Assembly: GCA_948467395.1 (NCBI GenBank)
Contig: CAOKDX010000011.1
Location: 30,352-94,351 of the forward strand
Direction of reading: 5' to 3'
Length of the DNA: 64,000 bases
Source: an uncultured Clostridia bacterium
GTDB taxonomy: Bacteria; Bacillota; Clostridia; Lachnospirales; Lachnospiraceae
Under the pieces are notes generated by a model. It was not told the origin of the DNA. It did not search any database and saw only the letters and a program-made list of their open reading frames with translations. Positions 7,616 to 17,701 of this stretch are shown here, piece by piece (position 1 is the stretch's first letter; the number at the start of each line of letters is the position of its first letter). Position numbers and translations under genes: made by a program.

Positions 7616-10600
7616 ATGAGACGCTGGATGGCAATTATGATAACGGCATGTCTGTCCCTGCAGACATGGACATGTGCTGATATTTCGGCTTCTGCAGCCG
7701 GGACAACAGCAGTACAGAGAGAGGAAACAAAAGAGACGGTTTCCCAAACGGTAAGTGAAGGGATATCACAGACAGAGTGCGCATTGGAGGTTGAGGTGCG
7801 ATCTTCGCTGTTATTTCCGTTTCAGGGGAATGTAACCGTTCGGATAAGCGGCAATAAAGAGGAACAGCAGAAGGTTCTGGACTTCAAAAACACAGACAGC
7901 TCTTCGCAGACAGCCCGTTTTGATGTTTCAGAGGGAAATTATTCAGTATCGGTCCAGGCGGACCGGTTTGCGTGGTATTCCCAGAACGCAGCGGTCAAGA
8001 AAGGCTGGATCTCAAAGGTGCAGGTCTGCCCGGTCAGGACAGAAACAGGCAGCAGTGCCGTTCCGGGCTGGATCCGCCCGGGGGACTTTAATGGAGATAA
8101 GGTGATAGACAGTAAGGACACCGATATCGTGCTGTCCACGCTCCGCAGGAATCCGGGGAGTGCAGCGGCAGACCTCAACGGAGACGGCAGTACGGATCTT
8201 GTGGATCTGCAGAATCTCGTACAGAGCATCGATGAAAATCAGGTGTCCCATATCGAAAAGCTGGGACTTCTAAGGAAGGTTCAGGCATCGGATGAAACTG
8301 TGGCAGAGGGCGACATCCATGCCTTTATGAACGGGGAGGCGGCTGTCACTCTCAGGCCCTTAGACCGGGAGGGCGCCATCTCGAAGGAGAATCCGGCAGG
8401 GCTGGAGTTCACACTCGCAGACGAAAAGGCATCGGATCCGGTGCCGGAGATTCAAGGGATTACCATCCATGCGCCCGTCGAGGAAAAGGATGGTACCTTA
8501 ACCAGCGGCATTACAGATGGCGAGGCCGTGATCGTCTGTGATAACGGAGATGGAAAGGAACAGGAAACAGTTTATACCCTCTCAGGAGGGCAGAAGGCAG
8601 CGAAAAATGAGATCCAGAAACTGGGCGGGGGTACCGGAAGGGCAGTTTCCGCTGCCAGCCTCAGCGTAGATGCCAGCGGCGCCCTCGTATTAGATTTTGG
8701 CACGCAGCTGGCGGTGAAGAGGGTTGTGATCCGTATTACTGGAACGAAGAAGACAGAGCCCCTGATCAATATAGCCAAGGTAGAATTTGTCAATAATATG
8801 GAGGACCGCATACCGGCACCCCAGCTGGATATACCGACATTAAATACACCGGTATCGGGGAATGAGTCGCTGACTGTTTCCTGGACTGCGCAGCGGAACA
8901 TAACCGGCTATGAGGTATATGTGTCCAGTCAGGCCACGGGCGGGTCACAGATTGTCAGGGTGGCAAATACAAAGCATCTGATCACGTCGATCAATGACAG
9001 GGAACTGAAGAATTTTGAGACCTACCTTATCAAAGTCCGTTCTGTCAACGGGGACTGGAAGAGCCCCTGGTCGAAAGAAGTGACCGGGGTGCCGAAACCG
9101 CAGAAACTTCCGGCAGCCCCCGATCATGTCAAAGCGGAGGGGGGATACCGGTCCATTTCGGTATCCTGGAAGGATATGGATGATGCCAGCGGATATATGG
9201 TATATTTCCGAAAATCATCCGATGAGGGTGCGGCTTATGAGCCGGTGGTAAAAGGTTTTCAGCCCGTCAAGGCGGGGACGGGAAAGCTGGAGGGAACGAA
9301 ATATGTCATATCCGGGCTGCAAGACGATACGGAGTACTCTGTCTACGTCATGGGCTGGAATGAGCTTGGCTGGGGTAAGGCATCTCTTGTATCAAAAGCA
9401 TTTACAAAGAATATAGCGCCCCCGAAGCTGCCGAAATACCGCCTTCTGAATACTTCAAACGGGGAAGGGGTTCTGACGGCGCATATAAAAAATGCCGTAT
9501 ATGGCGGCAGCGGCGGCGCCCGGATGGTAGGCAGCACGCTGGATACTGCGGCAAACAGCGCTCTGGGACTGGTGGATGACAACTACGGCTCCTACTGGAC
9601 CAAGACAGACTGGGATGACGGTGTGGCATATCCTGCTGCTTCCAAAGGCATGGTAGTGACACTGGACAATAATTATAAGATGAATTATATGACCTTTGCG
9701 GCAGCGGATATGAAAACCGGTGTGAATACGGTCCGGGTCGGTTATTGGAGTAAAGAAGATAAGCAGGAGCAGACGGTGGGGGCACGCCTGATCGCAAAGA
9801 CCGATGCAGGGAATAATCCTTACTATATCGTGAAATTTGACAGGACCATTACGGCAGACAGGATACACCTGTGTCTCGGCAGGAGCTGGGGCGGTGCCGG
9901 GGATATCGTTGTGGGTGAGATCCATTTCCACAAATACGATTCCCTGGAAGATGATATCATGGGACTGTACCAGGATGACATGCATACGACCCTGCGGGAG
10001 GATGTGACGGCGTCGGTGATCGACGCACTGGAACGCCGGCTGGAAACGGCGGACACAGAGAGCGGGGAGAAACATCCGCTGTATCAGGAGCTAAAACTGG
10101 AATTAAGGACTGCCCGGGAAATATTGACGTCGGCGCTGGAGCCGGCCCGCCGGGTGGAGAACCAGATCACAGCAGCGAAAGACACTCATCTGGGATTTGG
10201 CGGCCTGAATTCCTGGCAGCCCCTTGGGAAAGCAGCCTATGCGGGCGAGGTTCTTCTTGTGTATGTGGGACATAATACGAAGAGGACAGGAGATGCCGCC
10301 GCACTGAAACTGGTGGTGACGCAGCATCATGCCGAGTCTTCCGCCGTAATGAAAACCATGGATCTGAAAGTGGGGCGAAACGAGATCACGATTCCCCAGA
10401 TAACCACGACAGATCAGGAACGGGGCGGCCAGCTCTATATCGCCTATACCGGAAACAATGCCGCGGATCAGTATGCCGTCCGCATCAGCGGGGGCAGCAG
10501 CATTCCCGTCCTGAGCGTATATGGAAAGACAGGGGCAGCCAGGACGGGGGCCATTCAGACCTATGTGAAGGAATTGGAGACCTATGTCAAAACACTGGAG

Positions 10601-12856
10601 GAGGATCACGGCAGACAGCACACGGGAACTAAAAATGTAGATTACCCATATGACAAAACTAACTGTATCTTAAATGCTACTGATATCATGATGAAGGAAA
10701 TGATGTATTCCCTTCCGGCAGAACAGGTATGGGCAGGGATTGCAGGGGCAGAAGATAAAGCGGCCAAACTGGATCAGGCTTTACAGGCGATGGAGAAAAC
10801 CATGACCCTGTTTTACCAGCACAAGGGACTAAGCGATTCTGCGGGAACGGAAAGAGGCAGAAATGCACTGCCGTCACAGCATCTGAATATCCGCTATATG
10901 AGAATGTTTGCCGGAGCCTTTATGTATGCTGCCGGAAACCATATCGGAATTGAGTGGAACTCCGCTACACTGGCCAGCGCTCCCAGTGACTGGTCCGGAT
11001 TTGGCTGGGGTGTCGCCCATGAGATTGGCCACAATATCAACCAGGGCAGCTATGCGGTCGCCGAGGTTACCAATAATTATTTTGCCCAGCTGCTGACAAA
11101 GACGCCGGGCAGGACGCGGTTTGATTATGCCAAGGTGTATGAAAAGGTAACATCCGGTACGGTGGGGCGTTCTTCTAACGTCGCCACGCAGCTTGCCCTG
11201 TACTGGCAGCTTCACCTTGCCTATGATGACAACCCGGAGGACAAATATATATATGCTAAATATGAGGATCAGTTTAACAATCTCTTCTTTGCCAGGGTGG
11301 ACACCTATGCGAGAAATCCTGCCAAGGCTCCGAAAGAGGGACTGAAGCTGGATGGCGGCACGGATCAGAATCTGATGCGGCTGGCCTGCGCGGCAGCGGA
11401 GAGAAATATCCTTCCCTTTTTCCAGCGCTGGGGAATGGAGCCGGATGCGGCCACCATCACCTATGCACGGAAATATGGGCAGGCGGAGACGAAAGCGCTC
11501 TATTATGTCAACGATGCGGCAAGGGATTACCGCGCCGCCCACCCGGGGGAGACCGGAACCATTAAAGATCAGGATGCGGTTCAGGCATCCGCTGCGGCCA
11601 GGGGAGGCCAGGTGGAGATTACCATCCGCACAGACCGGGATGCGGACCTGATCCTTGGATATGAGATCAGCCGGAGCATGATTTCAAATGGCAGGAAGAA
11701 AACGGAAGTAGTAGGATTCCAGCCGGTGGATACCGCCGACCGGACAATTTATACCGATACGATTTATTCCATCAATAACAGAGTCATGGAATATGAGGTA
11801 AGGGCTGTGGATAAGTACCTGAACTATTCCAGACCGGCTGCCGCAGGCTCCGCTAAGATTCAGACGGACGGTATACTGGATAAAACGGAGTGGACGGTGG
11901 AGACGGATATGACGTCGGCAGACGACATTGTCATGGAGCCCGATACAGACGATCCGGACAGCGGTTATCATGCCGACCAGCCAGACAGCACAGAGGCAAA
12001 GAGGGTGCACAGTATAGACCGCATTGTAGACGGAGACCGGACAGAAGCCGGCACGTATCACGGCAGCAGTAAAGGTACGGCGGTGATCACCATCGACATG
12101 CACCGGACGGAACAGGTCACGGCGATGAAATATCTCGGCGATCCACTGACGGAGGCTGTCATAGAGGTCAGCCAGGACGGTGCGGAATGGATCACAGTGA
12201 AGGAAAATGTCCGGGGCATTGGGGGATCTGCAGAGAAGACCATCTGGTTTGACTCGGTAAAGGACGGCGAGAGAGACCACTGGATCGGCACCTATGACGC
12301 CAGATATGTGAGGCTTGCCATTTCCCATACAGGTAATATTGCTGTCAGGGAAATCGAGCTGTGCGGCCCCACCGGCGACAACGTGGAATTTATGGCGGCG
12401 GAATCCGGCCAGCCATCCATCGGTGTACTGACAGCGGATCATCAATATGGAAGCCAGGCATCGGATATTATAAAGAAGGGATCGCTGATCTTTACCGGGA
12501 CGTATAAAGGTAATCCTGCCTATAACGTAGTAATCTTGTATGATACGGAGGGCAATGTTATTGGTGCAAAGGACGGAAAAACCCAGTCGGGACAGGTGAT
12601 ATTTGCCAATGTTCCGGCACAGGGAAATCTTGGGGAGACATCAGAGGGAACCTGGGTATATTATGTGGAGCCGGGGCAGTGGGATGCCGCCGCACTGAAG
12701 AAGCTTCCGGGCGTGCGGGCAGAGCTGTACCGTGTGGACGACGCGTTGACACTGGAGGGCGAACGGATCGTCAGTGATACAAAGGTGATCCGTATACCGG
12801 ATCAGATTCCGAACATTACATTAACAAATGGAGGCAGAAGTGAAAAAGTGGATTAA
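7616..12856 (+). CDS. large secreted M60-type metallopeptidase with dockerin-like, FN3 and F5/8-type domains
   Basis: A 1746-residue exported protein (signal peptide about 1-28). Residues about 156-204 hold two DxNxDGxxD-like calcium loops (GDFNGDKVIDSKD and ADLNGDGSTDLVD), matching a type I dockerin. FN3-like domains lie at about 400-490 and 497-595, and a discoidin-like region at about 628-778. The peptidase part (about 860-1290) has the gluzincin motif HEIGH at 1135-1139 and a candidate third ligand Glu1150 in AEVTNN, as in M60/enhancin peptidases that cut mucin-type glycoproteins. Another FN3-like and a C-terminal F5/8-type module (about 1455-1600) follow. ATG at 7616 has ATAGGAGG upstream. 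Likely role: host mucin or glycoprotein degradation outside the cell. The protein lacks an obvious membrane or sortase anchor; the dockerin could provide attachment. Confidence 0.85.
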   Translation: MRRWMAIMITACLSLQTWTCADISASAAGTTAVQREETKETVSQTVSEGISQTECALEVEVRSSLLFPFQGNVTVRISGNKEEQQKVLDFKNTDSSSQTARFDVSEGNYSVSVQADRFAWYSQNAAVKKGWISKVQVCPVRTETGSSAVPGWIRPGDFNGDKVIDSKDTDIVLSTLRRNPGSAAADLNGDGSTDLVDLQNLVQSIDENQVSHIEKLGLLRKVQASDETVAEGDIHAFMNGEAAVTLRPLDREGAISKENPAGLEFTLADEKASDPVPEIQGITIHAPVEEKDGTLTSGITDGEAVIVCDNGDGKEQETVYTLSGGQKAAKNEIQKLGGGTGRAVSAASLSVDASGALVLDFGTQLAVKRVVIRITGTKKTEPLINIAKVEFVNNMEDRIPAPQLDIPTLNTPVSGNESLTVSWTAQRNITGYEVYVSSQATGGSQIVRVANTKHLITSINDRELKNFETYLIKVRSVNGDWKSPWSKEVTGVPKPQKLPAAPDHVKAEGGYRSISVSWKDMDDASGYMVYFRKSSDEGAAYEPVVKGFQPVKAGTGKLEGTKYVISGLQDDTEYSVYVMGWNELGWGKASLVSKAFTKNIAPPKLPKYRLLNTSNGEGVLTAHIKNAVYGGSGGARMVGSTLDTAANSALGLVDDNYGSYWTKTDWDDGVAYPAASKGMVVTLDNNYKMNYMTFAAADMKTGVNTVRVGYWSKEDKQEQTVGARLIAKTDAGNNPYYIVKFDRTITADRIHLCLGRSWGGAGDIVVGEIHFHKYDSLEDDIMGLYQDDMHTTLREDVTASVIDALERRLETADTESGEKHPLYQELKLELRTAREILTSALEPARRVENQITAAKDTHLGFGGLNSWQPLGKAAYAGEVLLVYVGHNTKRTGDAAALKLVVTQHHAESSAVMKTMDLKVGRNEITIPQITTTDQERGGQLYIAYTGNNAADQYAVRISGGSSIPVLSVYGKTGAARTGAIQTYVKELETYVKTLEEDHGRQHTGTKNVDYPYDKTNCILNATDIMMKEMMYSLPAEQVWAGIAGAEDKAAKLDQALQAMEKTMTLFYQHKGLSDSAGTERGRNALPSQHLNIRYMRMFAGAFMYAAGNHIGIEWNSATLASAPSDWSGFGWGVAHEIGHNINQGSYAVAEVTNNYFAQLLTKTPGRTRFDYAKVYEKVTSGTVGRSSNVATQLALYWQLHLAYDDNPEDKYIYAKYEDQFNNLFFARVDTYARNPAKAPKEGLKLDGGTDQNLMRLACAAAERNILPFFQRWGMEPDAATITYARKYGQAETKALYYVNDAARDYRAAHPGETGTIKDQDAVQASAAARGGQVEITIRTDRDADLILGYEISRSMISNGRKKTEVVGFQPVDTADRTIYTDTIYSINNRVMEYEVRAVDKYLNYSRPAAAGSAKIQTDGILDKTEWTVETDMTSADDIVMEPDTDDPDSGYHADQPDSTEAKRVHSIDRIVDGDRTEAGTYHGSSKGTAVITIDMHRTEQVTAMKYLGDPLTEAVIEVSQDGAEWITVKENVRGIGGSAEKTIWFDSVKDGERDHWIGTYDARYVRLAISHTGNIAVREIELCGPTGDNVEFMAAESGQPSIGVLTADHQYGSQASDIIKKGSLIFTGTYKGNPAYNVVILYDTEGNVIGAKDGKTQSGQVIFANVPAQGNLGETSEGTWVYYVEPGQWDAAALKKLPGVRAELYRVDDALTLEGERIVSDTKVIRIPDQIPNITLTNGGRSEKVD

Positions 12857-13976
12857 TATTTTGGTGACAGCATTTGTTTTGATCACGGCAGTCCCGGCCG
12901 CTGCCCAGGCGGCAGAAAAGGCGGGCGGAACCCTTACGGCGGCGGGCAATAACGTGGCCGTGACGGTGGCACTCCCCGAGGGAAGGACAGAGGCCATCAC
13001 GACCCTGCGCCTGCAGCTGCGGGTATCTGTCGGCAGCGGAACCATGGATCAGCCGGCCTTTATCTTTGACCCTGCGGTGAAGAGCGCGGTCAGCGATGCA
13101 GACATTCGAAAAGAGAAGGATAACAGTTATACGATGGATATCATACTGTCCGGTAAGAAGGATCAGAAGATATTTCTTGCAAATGGAACCGTGAAAATTG
13201 GAACCGTCAGCTTAAAACCGACATCCGCCGCTTTTGCAGCCACGGTTGCTTTCGTTGGAAAAAACGGCGCAGCCAGCTCGCCGACAGTGGATTATGTGGA
13301 CAGCAGCGGATTGTCTGCCATAACGGTTCCCCTGGCCGGAACGAAGCCCGCAGAGGTGAAAAAAGCAGCGGTTCCGGCATTATCCACAGCCAAACCAAAG
13401 CTGACGGCCTCTGTTAAAAATGGCTCCAGAAAAGTAAGATTTCGGTGGAACAAGATTACTGGTGCCAGCGGCTACCGTATCTATCAGTATAATACAAAGA
13501 CAAAGAAATATAAGAGGATAAAGACCATCACAGGGGGGACGAAGCTCTCCTGGTCAAAAAACTTTTCCTGGGGCACAAAGTATATCTTTAAGCTCCGTGC
13601 CTTTCAGACAACGCCGGGCGGGGGAAAAACATATGGGAAGTACAGTTCCGCCACAAAATCGGTAGTACCGCCCTCTGCGGTGAAGAAATTTTCCGCGGAG
13701 TTCTGGAGCGTGGGCAAGGCCGGGCTTCTGTGGAAAAGGGTGCCGAAGGCCGGGGGCTATCAGATTTACCGCAGTGCGAAAAAGAAGGGGAAATATAAGC
13801 TTGCCCGGACCATCCGGAAGGGGAAGACTACCCGGTGCACCAGCATCAAACATAAGAAAGGGAAAACGTATTATTATAAGATCCGGGCGTATATAAAGCC
13901 CGCAGGAAAAAAGTGCGTATACAGTAAGTTCAGCGCGGTGAAAAAATATAAGAATACAGGAAAAAGGAAACGGTAG
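12840..13976 (+). CDS. secreted protein with possible cohesin-like domain and two FN3-like domains
   Basis: A 378-residue exported protein. I chose the GTG at 12840, six bases after GGAGG, giving VKKWINILVTAFVLITA as signal peptide; an ATG at 12828 lies upstream of that ribosome site. The start overlaps the end of the peptidase gene by 17 bases, so the two are translationally coupled. Residues about 30-165 form a beta-rich domain (LTAAGNNVAVTVALPEG, FIFDPAVKSAV, IKIGTVSL-like VKIGTVSL) resembling the cohesin fold. Two FN3-like domains follow (about 180-275 and 280-370), very rich in Lys, which could hold the cell wall. Pairing with the dockerin of the preceding gene is an inference from order and fold only. 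Confidence 0.65.
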   Translation: MKKWINILVTAFVLITAVPAAAQAAEKAGGTLTAAGNNVAVTVALPEGRTEAITTLRLQLRVSVGSGTMDQPAFIFDPAVKSAVSDADIRKEKDNSYTMDIILSGKKDQKIFLANGTVKIGTVSLKPTSAAFAATVAFVGKNGAASSPTVDYVDSSGLSAITVPLAGTKPAEVKKAAVPALSTAKPKLTASVKNGSRKVRFRWNKITGASGYRIYQYNTKTKKYKRIKTITGGTKLSWSKNFSWGTKYIFKLRAFQTTPGGGKTYGKYSSATKSVVPPSAVKKFSAEFWSVGKAGLLWKRVPKAGGYQIYRSAKKKGKYKLARTIRKGKTTRCTSIKHKKGKTYYYKIRAYIKPAGKKCVYSKFSAVKKYKNTGKRKR

Positions 13977-13982
13977 AGAGTT

Positions 13983-14633
13983 GTGAGATATTTTATATCA
14001 GACCTGCATTTCTTCCATGAAAGTCTTCTTACGAAGATGGACAGGAGGGGATTTGCCACCTGTGAAGAGATGCATGAATATATGCTGAGCCGCTGGAATG
14101 AAAAGGTGCGTCCTGTTGATGAGGTGGTGATCCTGGGTGATGTGTCAATGGAGAGGGGAGGCCCCACTAGTGAAATTCTCCGGCGTCTGAACGGCCGGCT
14201 GTATCTCATTGTGGGAAATCATGATACCTATCTCAATGACAGGAAGTTTGACCCATCTCGTTTTGAGTGGATCAAGCCATATGCAGAGCTGCACGATAAC
14301 AGGAGGAAGATCATACTCAGCCACTATCCGGTTTTTTGCTATAATGGGCAGTACCGCCGGGATAAAGAGGGAAACCCAAAGACCTATATGCTCTACGGGC
14401 ATGTCCATAATACCCAGGATGAGATACTTGTGAACTGCTTTATCCGGGAGACAGAACAGATGCTCTGGCAGGGGCCGGGGGATAAAGAGCCGCTGCCCAT
14501 CCCCTGCCAGATGATCAACTGTTTCTGTATGTTCTCGGACTATACACCGCTGTCCCTGGATGAGTGGATCGCAGTGGATGCGGAACGAAGGGCGGATATG
14601 GAACCGCCGGGGGCAGGGAAACGAAGCATTTGA
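13983..14633 (+). CDS. calcineurin-like metallophosphoesterase
   Basis: A 216-residue cytoplasmic protein with the ordered metal-binding motifs of the family: DLHFFHE (residues 6-12), LGDVS, GNHD, SHYP and YGHVHN. It starts with GTG at 13983, six bases after the previous gene's stop, so it is probably cotranscribed. Family members cleave phosphomonoesters or diesters; the natural substrate is not predictable here. The residues after YGHVHN are longer than in the shortest homologues but look continuous. Confidence 0.85.
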   Translation: MRYFISDLHFFHESLLTKMDRRGFATCEEMHEYMLSRWNEKVRPVDEVVILGDVSMERGGPTSEILRRLNGRLYLIVGNHDTYLNDRKFDPSRFEWIKPYAELHDNRRKIILSHYPVFCYNGQYRRDKEGNPKTYMLYGHVHNTQDEILVNCFIRETEQMLWQGPGDKEPLPIPCQMINCFCMFSDYTPLSLDEWIAVDAERRADMEPPGAGKRSI

Positions 14634-14695
14634 CTTTATGCCGAATTGTGATAAACTGGAAAGAAACGAAGACGTGGAAGACCGAGGTGACTATT

Positions 14696-15874
14696 TTGAA
14701 TTACAGAAAGGACCGGTACGGCAACGAGATATCCATTCTTGGCTATGGATGTATGCGCTTTACCCAGACTGCGGGGCGGATCAATAAAGAGAAGGCGGAG
14801 AGGGAGATAATGGCTGCCTACCGCGCCGGCGTCAATTATTACGATACCGCTTATGTATATCCGGGCAGTGAAAAGGTGCTGGGAGAGATCGTGGCCAGAA
14901 ATCAGATTCGGGACAAAATTTATATTGCCACCAAGCTCCCTCATTATTTAATAAAAAATCAGGGCAGCATGGACAAATATTTTGACGAGCAGCTGTCGCG
15001 GCTGCAGACGGATCATATTGATTATTATCTGATGCATATGCTCACGGATGTGAAGACATGGGAGCGCCTGAAAGGGCTTGGCATACTGGAATGGCTGGAG
15101 AAGAAGAGGGAGAGCGGGGCCATCCGGCAGACAGGCTTTTCCTATCACGGTAATTCCGATATGTTCTGTCAGTTAGTGGATGCCTATGACTGGGACTTCT
15201 GCCAGATCCAGTACAATTATATGGATGAACATTCCCAGGCGGGGCGGACCGGACTTCACTATGCGCATAAGAAGGGACTTCCGGTGGTCATCATGGAACC
15301 GCTGCGGGGCGGCCGTCTGGTGAACCGCCTGCCAGAAGAGGCGTACAGGGTTATGGAGAAATATCCGGTGCGGCATACGCCGGCCCAGTGGGCATTCCGC
15401 TGGCTCTGGAACCAGCCGGAGGTAACCTGTGTTTTGTCCGGCATGAATTCATTGGAGATGGTGGAAGAAAATACCGCGTCAGCGTCGGCAGCCAGGGCCG
15501 GGGAACTGGGAGAACCAGAGGAAAAAATGCTGTCCCAGGTGGTGGATGCCATCAATGCGGGGATAAAGGTGGGCTGCACCGGCTGCCGTTACTGTATGCC
15601 CTGCCCGCAGAATGTAGATATACCGGGAACCTTTGCCGCTTACAACCGGCGGTATTCGGAGGGCTGGTTCTCCGCAGAGAAGGAATATCTCATGTGCACG
15701 GCGCTTCGGAGTACGTCTTCCGCAGCGTCAAACTGTATCGGGTGCGGCAAATGCGAGCAGCATTGTCCCCAGAATATAGAGATTCGGAAGGAGCTGGCGA
15801 ATGCCAGAAAGAAACTGGAGGGACCGGCCTATAAGATTGGAAGAAAGGTAGTGAAATGGCTGCGGGCTTATTAG
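14696..15874 (+). CDS. aldo/keto reductase with C-terminal 4Fe-4S clusters
   Basis: A 392-residue enzyme. The TTG at 14696, five bases after GAGGTGA, is the likely start; the open frame continues upstream into the previous gene but without coding character. The N-terminal TIM barrel has LGYGCMRF, the active-site DTAYVYPGSE (Asp and Tyr) and TKLP (Lys). The C-terminal part has two cysteine clusters, CTGCRYCMPCPQNVDIP and CIGCGKCEQHCPQNIEI, typical of ferredoxin-like 4Fe-4S binding. This architecture is common in anaerobic Firmicutes; the redox partner and substrate are not known from sequence. Confidence 0.88.
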   Translation: MNYRKDRYGNEISILGYGCMRFTQTAGRINKEKAEREIMAAYRAGVNYYDTAYVYPGSEKVLGEIVARNQIRDKIYIATKLPHYLIKNQGSMDKYFDEQLSRLQTDHIDYYLMHMLTDVKTWERLKGLGILEWLEKKRESGAIRQTGFSYHGNSDMFCQLVDAYDWDFCQIQYNYMDEHSQAGRTGLHYAHKKGLPVVIMEPLRGGRLVNRLPEEAYRVMEKYPVRHTPAQWAFRWLWNQPEVTCVLSGMNSLEMVEENTASASAARAGELGEPEEKMLSQVVDAINAGIKVGCTGCRYCMPCPQNVDIPGTFAAYNRRYSEGWFSAEKEYLMCTALRSTSSAASNCIGCGKCEQHCPQNIEIRKELANARKKLEGPAYKIGRKVVKWLRAY

Positions 15875-15903
15875 ATGAAAGATAAATTGAACGGAGGTAA
15901 GAG

Positions 15904-17607
15904 ATGAAGGCGGATCAGGAATTGAGAAATATATTGAGACAGATTGACCACAAGGGATATCCGGCTTACAAACAGCTGAAGGGGGAGTACCATTTTCCGG
16001 AATATACACTGGGAATCGACCATGTACAGGGAGATCCCTTTGCCTCCCCGTCAAAGGTAAGTGTGCGTGTGGCGGGAGCACGGGCGGGATTTGACCGGAA
16101 TCTGTATGATACACCGGAGAAGAAGACTGCGCTGGAGGATTATCTCCTGAGAGGATTCGCAGGACAGCTCAGGGGATTTTCCTTCCAGGCGAAGGGCTCT
16201 GGTAAATCCGGTCTGATGGCAGTGAGCGTACCGGGACAGGAGATCCTGCCCCGCACGGCCTGCCAGATTGACCGAAGGAATGGGGATATCATTCTGCGCA
16301 TGGAGATTGGCTTTCCCGCCAATGGACGCACGGTGAACAGCCGTGAGCTGGAGAAGATTCTCTTTGATTTCCTGCCGGTCTGTGTCAGGAAGTCATTGTA
16401 TGCACGGGCACTGGACGGGGCTAAGGTGAAAGCGTCGGCAGAACTGGCGGAGGACCAGACTTATATGAGACAGCGGCTGGCAGAGCTGGGACTGGTGGCG
16501 TTTGTGGCAAATGGCTCGGTGCTGCCAAGGGAATCCGGCGTCAGCAGCCGTCCCATGAAGGGGGCGGTGGCTTTTCAGTCGCCGGAGGAGCTGGAGCTGG
16601 TCATGGAGCTTCCCAACAGGGGCAGAATGGCAGGTATGGGCATACGCCGCGGCATAACCCTTATTGTGGGAGGCGGCTACCACGGCAAATCTACGCTGTT
16701 GAAAGCGCTTGAGCTGGGGGTATATAACCATATCGCCGGAGACGGCAGGGAATATGTGGTAACGGATGGCACGGCGGTGAAGCTCCGGGCCGAGGACGGG
16801 CGGAGTGTGAAGAAAAGTGATATTTCCATGTTTATCAATGATCTGCCCAATGGAAAGGATACGAGGCAATTTTCCACAGAGGATGCCAGCGGCTCCACTT
16901 CCCAGGCGGCCAATGTGGTAGAGGCTATGGAGGCGGGCAGCCGGGTCTTTCTTATTGATGAGGATACCAGCGCCACGAACTTTATGATCCGGGACGAGCT
17001 GATGCAGCGTGTGGTTCACCGGGAGATGGAACCCATCACGCCATTTGTAGAGCGTGTCAGGGAACTGTATGAGCGGGAGGGAATCTCTACTGTTCTGGTG
17101 GCGGGGAGCTCCGGCAGCTATTTTCATAAGGCGGACTGCATTATCCAGATGAACCGGTATGAGCCGGTGGAAATTACGGCCTTCGCCAAAAAGGAGGCAG
17201 AGGCATTTCCTCTTCCTGCCGGTGATACGCCGAAGTCACAGAAGCCGGATTATAACCGGATTCCAAAAGGGGACCGGCGATTCGGCGCGGACGGCAGGGT
17301 GAAGATGAAGACCCTTGGCATGGATGGCATCAGTATAAACCGGGATACGATTGATCTTCGGTATGTGGAACAGCTGGCGGATACGGAACAGCTCACGGCG
17401 CTGTCGCATCTGATGAAATATATGCGGATGCGGGTATTTGACGGAAAAAGGACTTTGCAGCAGGCCGTGGAGGAAACCATGCGGGTGCTGCAGGACAGAG
17501 GCTGGGAGGGAATCTGCGGCGCCGCCGTTCTTCCCGGCAATCTTGCCCTCCCCCGCCGGCAGGAGGTGTTTGCCTGCCTGAACCGGTGGCGGGAGCTGGG
17601 TTTCTAG
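15904..17607 (+). CDS. predicted ABC-class ATPase (COG3044-type)
   Basis: A 567-residue cytoplasmic protein starting with KADQELRNILRQIDHKGYPAYK, the N terminus characteristic of the 'predicted ATPase of the ABC class' family. The Walker A motif is GGGYHGKST (about residue 257), and an aspartate-rich Walker B (VFLIDEDTSATNFM) follows near residue 350. There is no permease alongside, and the family is not known to transport. Function is unassigned; nucleic-acid or repair roles have been suggested for ABC-class soluble ATPases in general. ATG follows GGAGGTAAGAG. Confidence 0.85.
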   Translation: MKADQELRNILRQIDHKGYPAYKQLKGEYHFPEYTLGIDHVQGDPFASPSKVSVRVAGARAGFDRNLYDTPEKKTALEDYLLRGFAGQLRGFSFQAKGSGKSGLMAVSVPGQEILPRTACQIDRRNGDIILRMEIGFPANGRTVNSRELEKILFDFLPVCVRKSLYARALDGAKVKASAELAEDQTYMRQRLAELGLVAFVANGSVLPRESGVSSRPMKGAVAFQSPEELELVMELPNRGRMAGMGIRRGITLIVGGGYHGKSTLLKALELGVYNHIAGDGREYVVTDGTAVKLRAEDGRSVKKSDISMFINDLPNGKDTRQFSTEDASGSTSQAANVVEAMEAGSRVFLIDEDTSATNFMIRDELMQRVVHREMEPITPFVERVRELYEREGISTVLVAGSSGSYFHKADCIIQMNRYEPVEITAFAKKEAEAFPLPAGDTPKSQKPDYNRIPKGDRRFGADGRVKMKTLGMDGISINRDTIDLRYVEQLADTEQLTALSHLMKYMRMRVFDGKRTLQQAVEETMRVLQDRGWEGICGAAVLPGNLALPRRQEVFACLNRWRELGF

Positions 17608-17615
17608 ATTGACAG

Positions 17616-17678
17616 AAAGACCTTCTGTATATTTTTTCATGTTGTGGAAATGATATGGAAAAAACAGGAGGTCTTTTT
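17616..17678 (+). terminator. terminator between ATPase gene and ldh
   Basis: AAAGACC at 17616-17622 pairs with GGTCTTT at 17670-17676, with further pairing of TTCTGT to ACAGGA inside. The second arm runs into a T tract. Confidence 0.6.
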
Positions 17679-17701
17679 GATACTCCGGGACGGAGGTTAT
17701 T

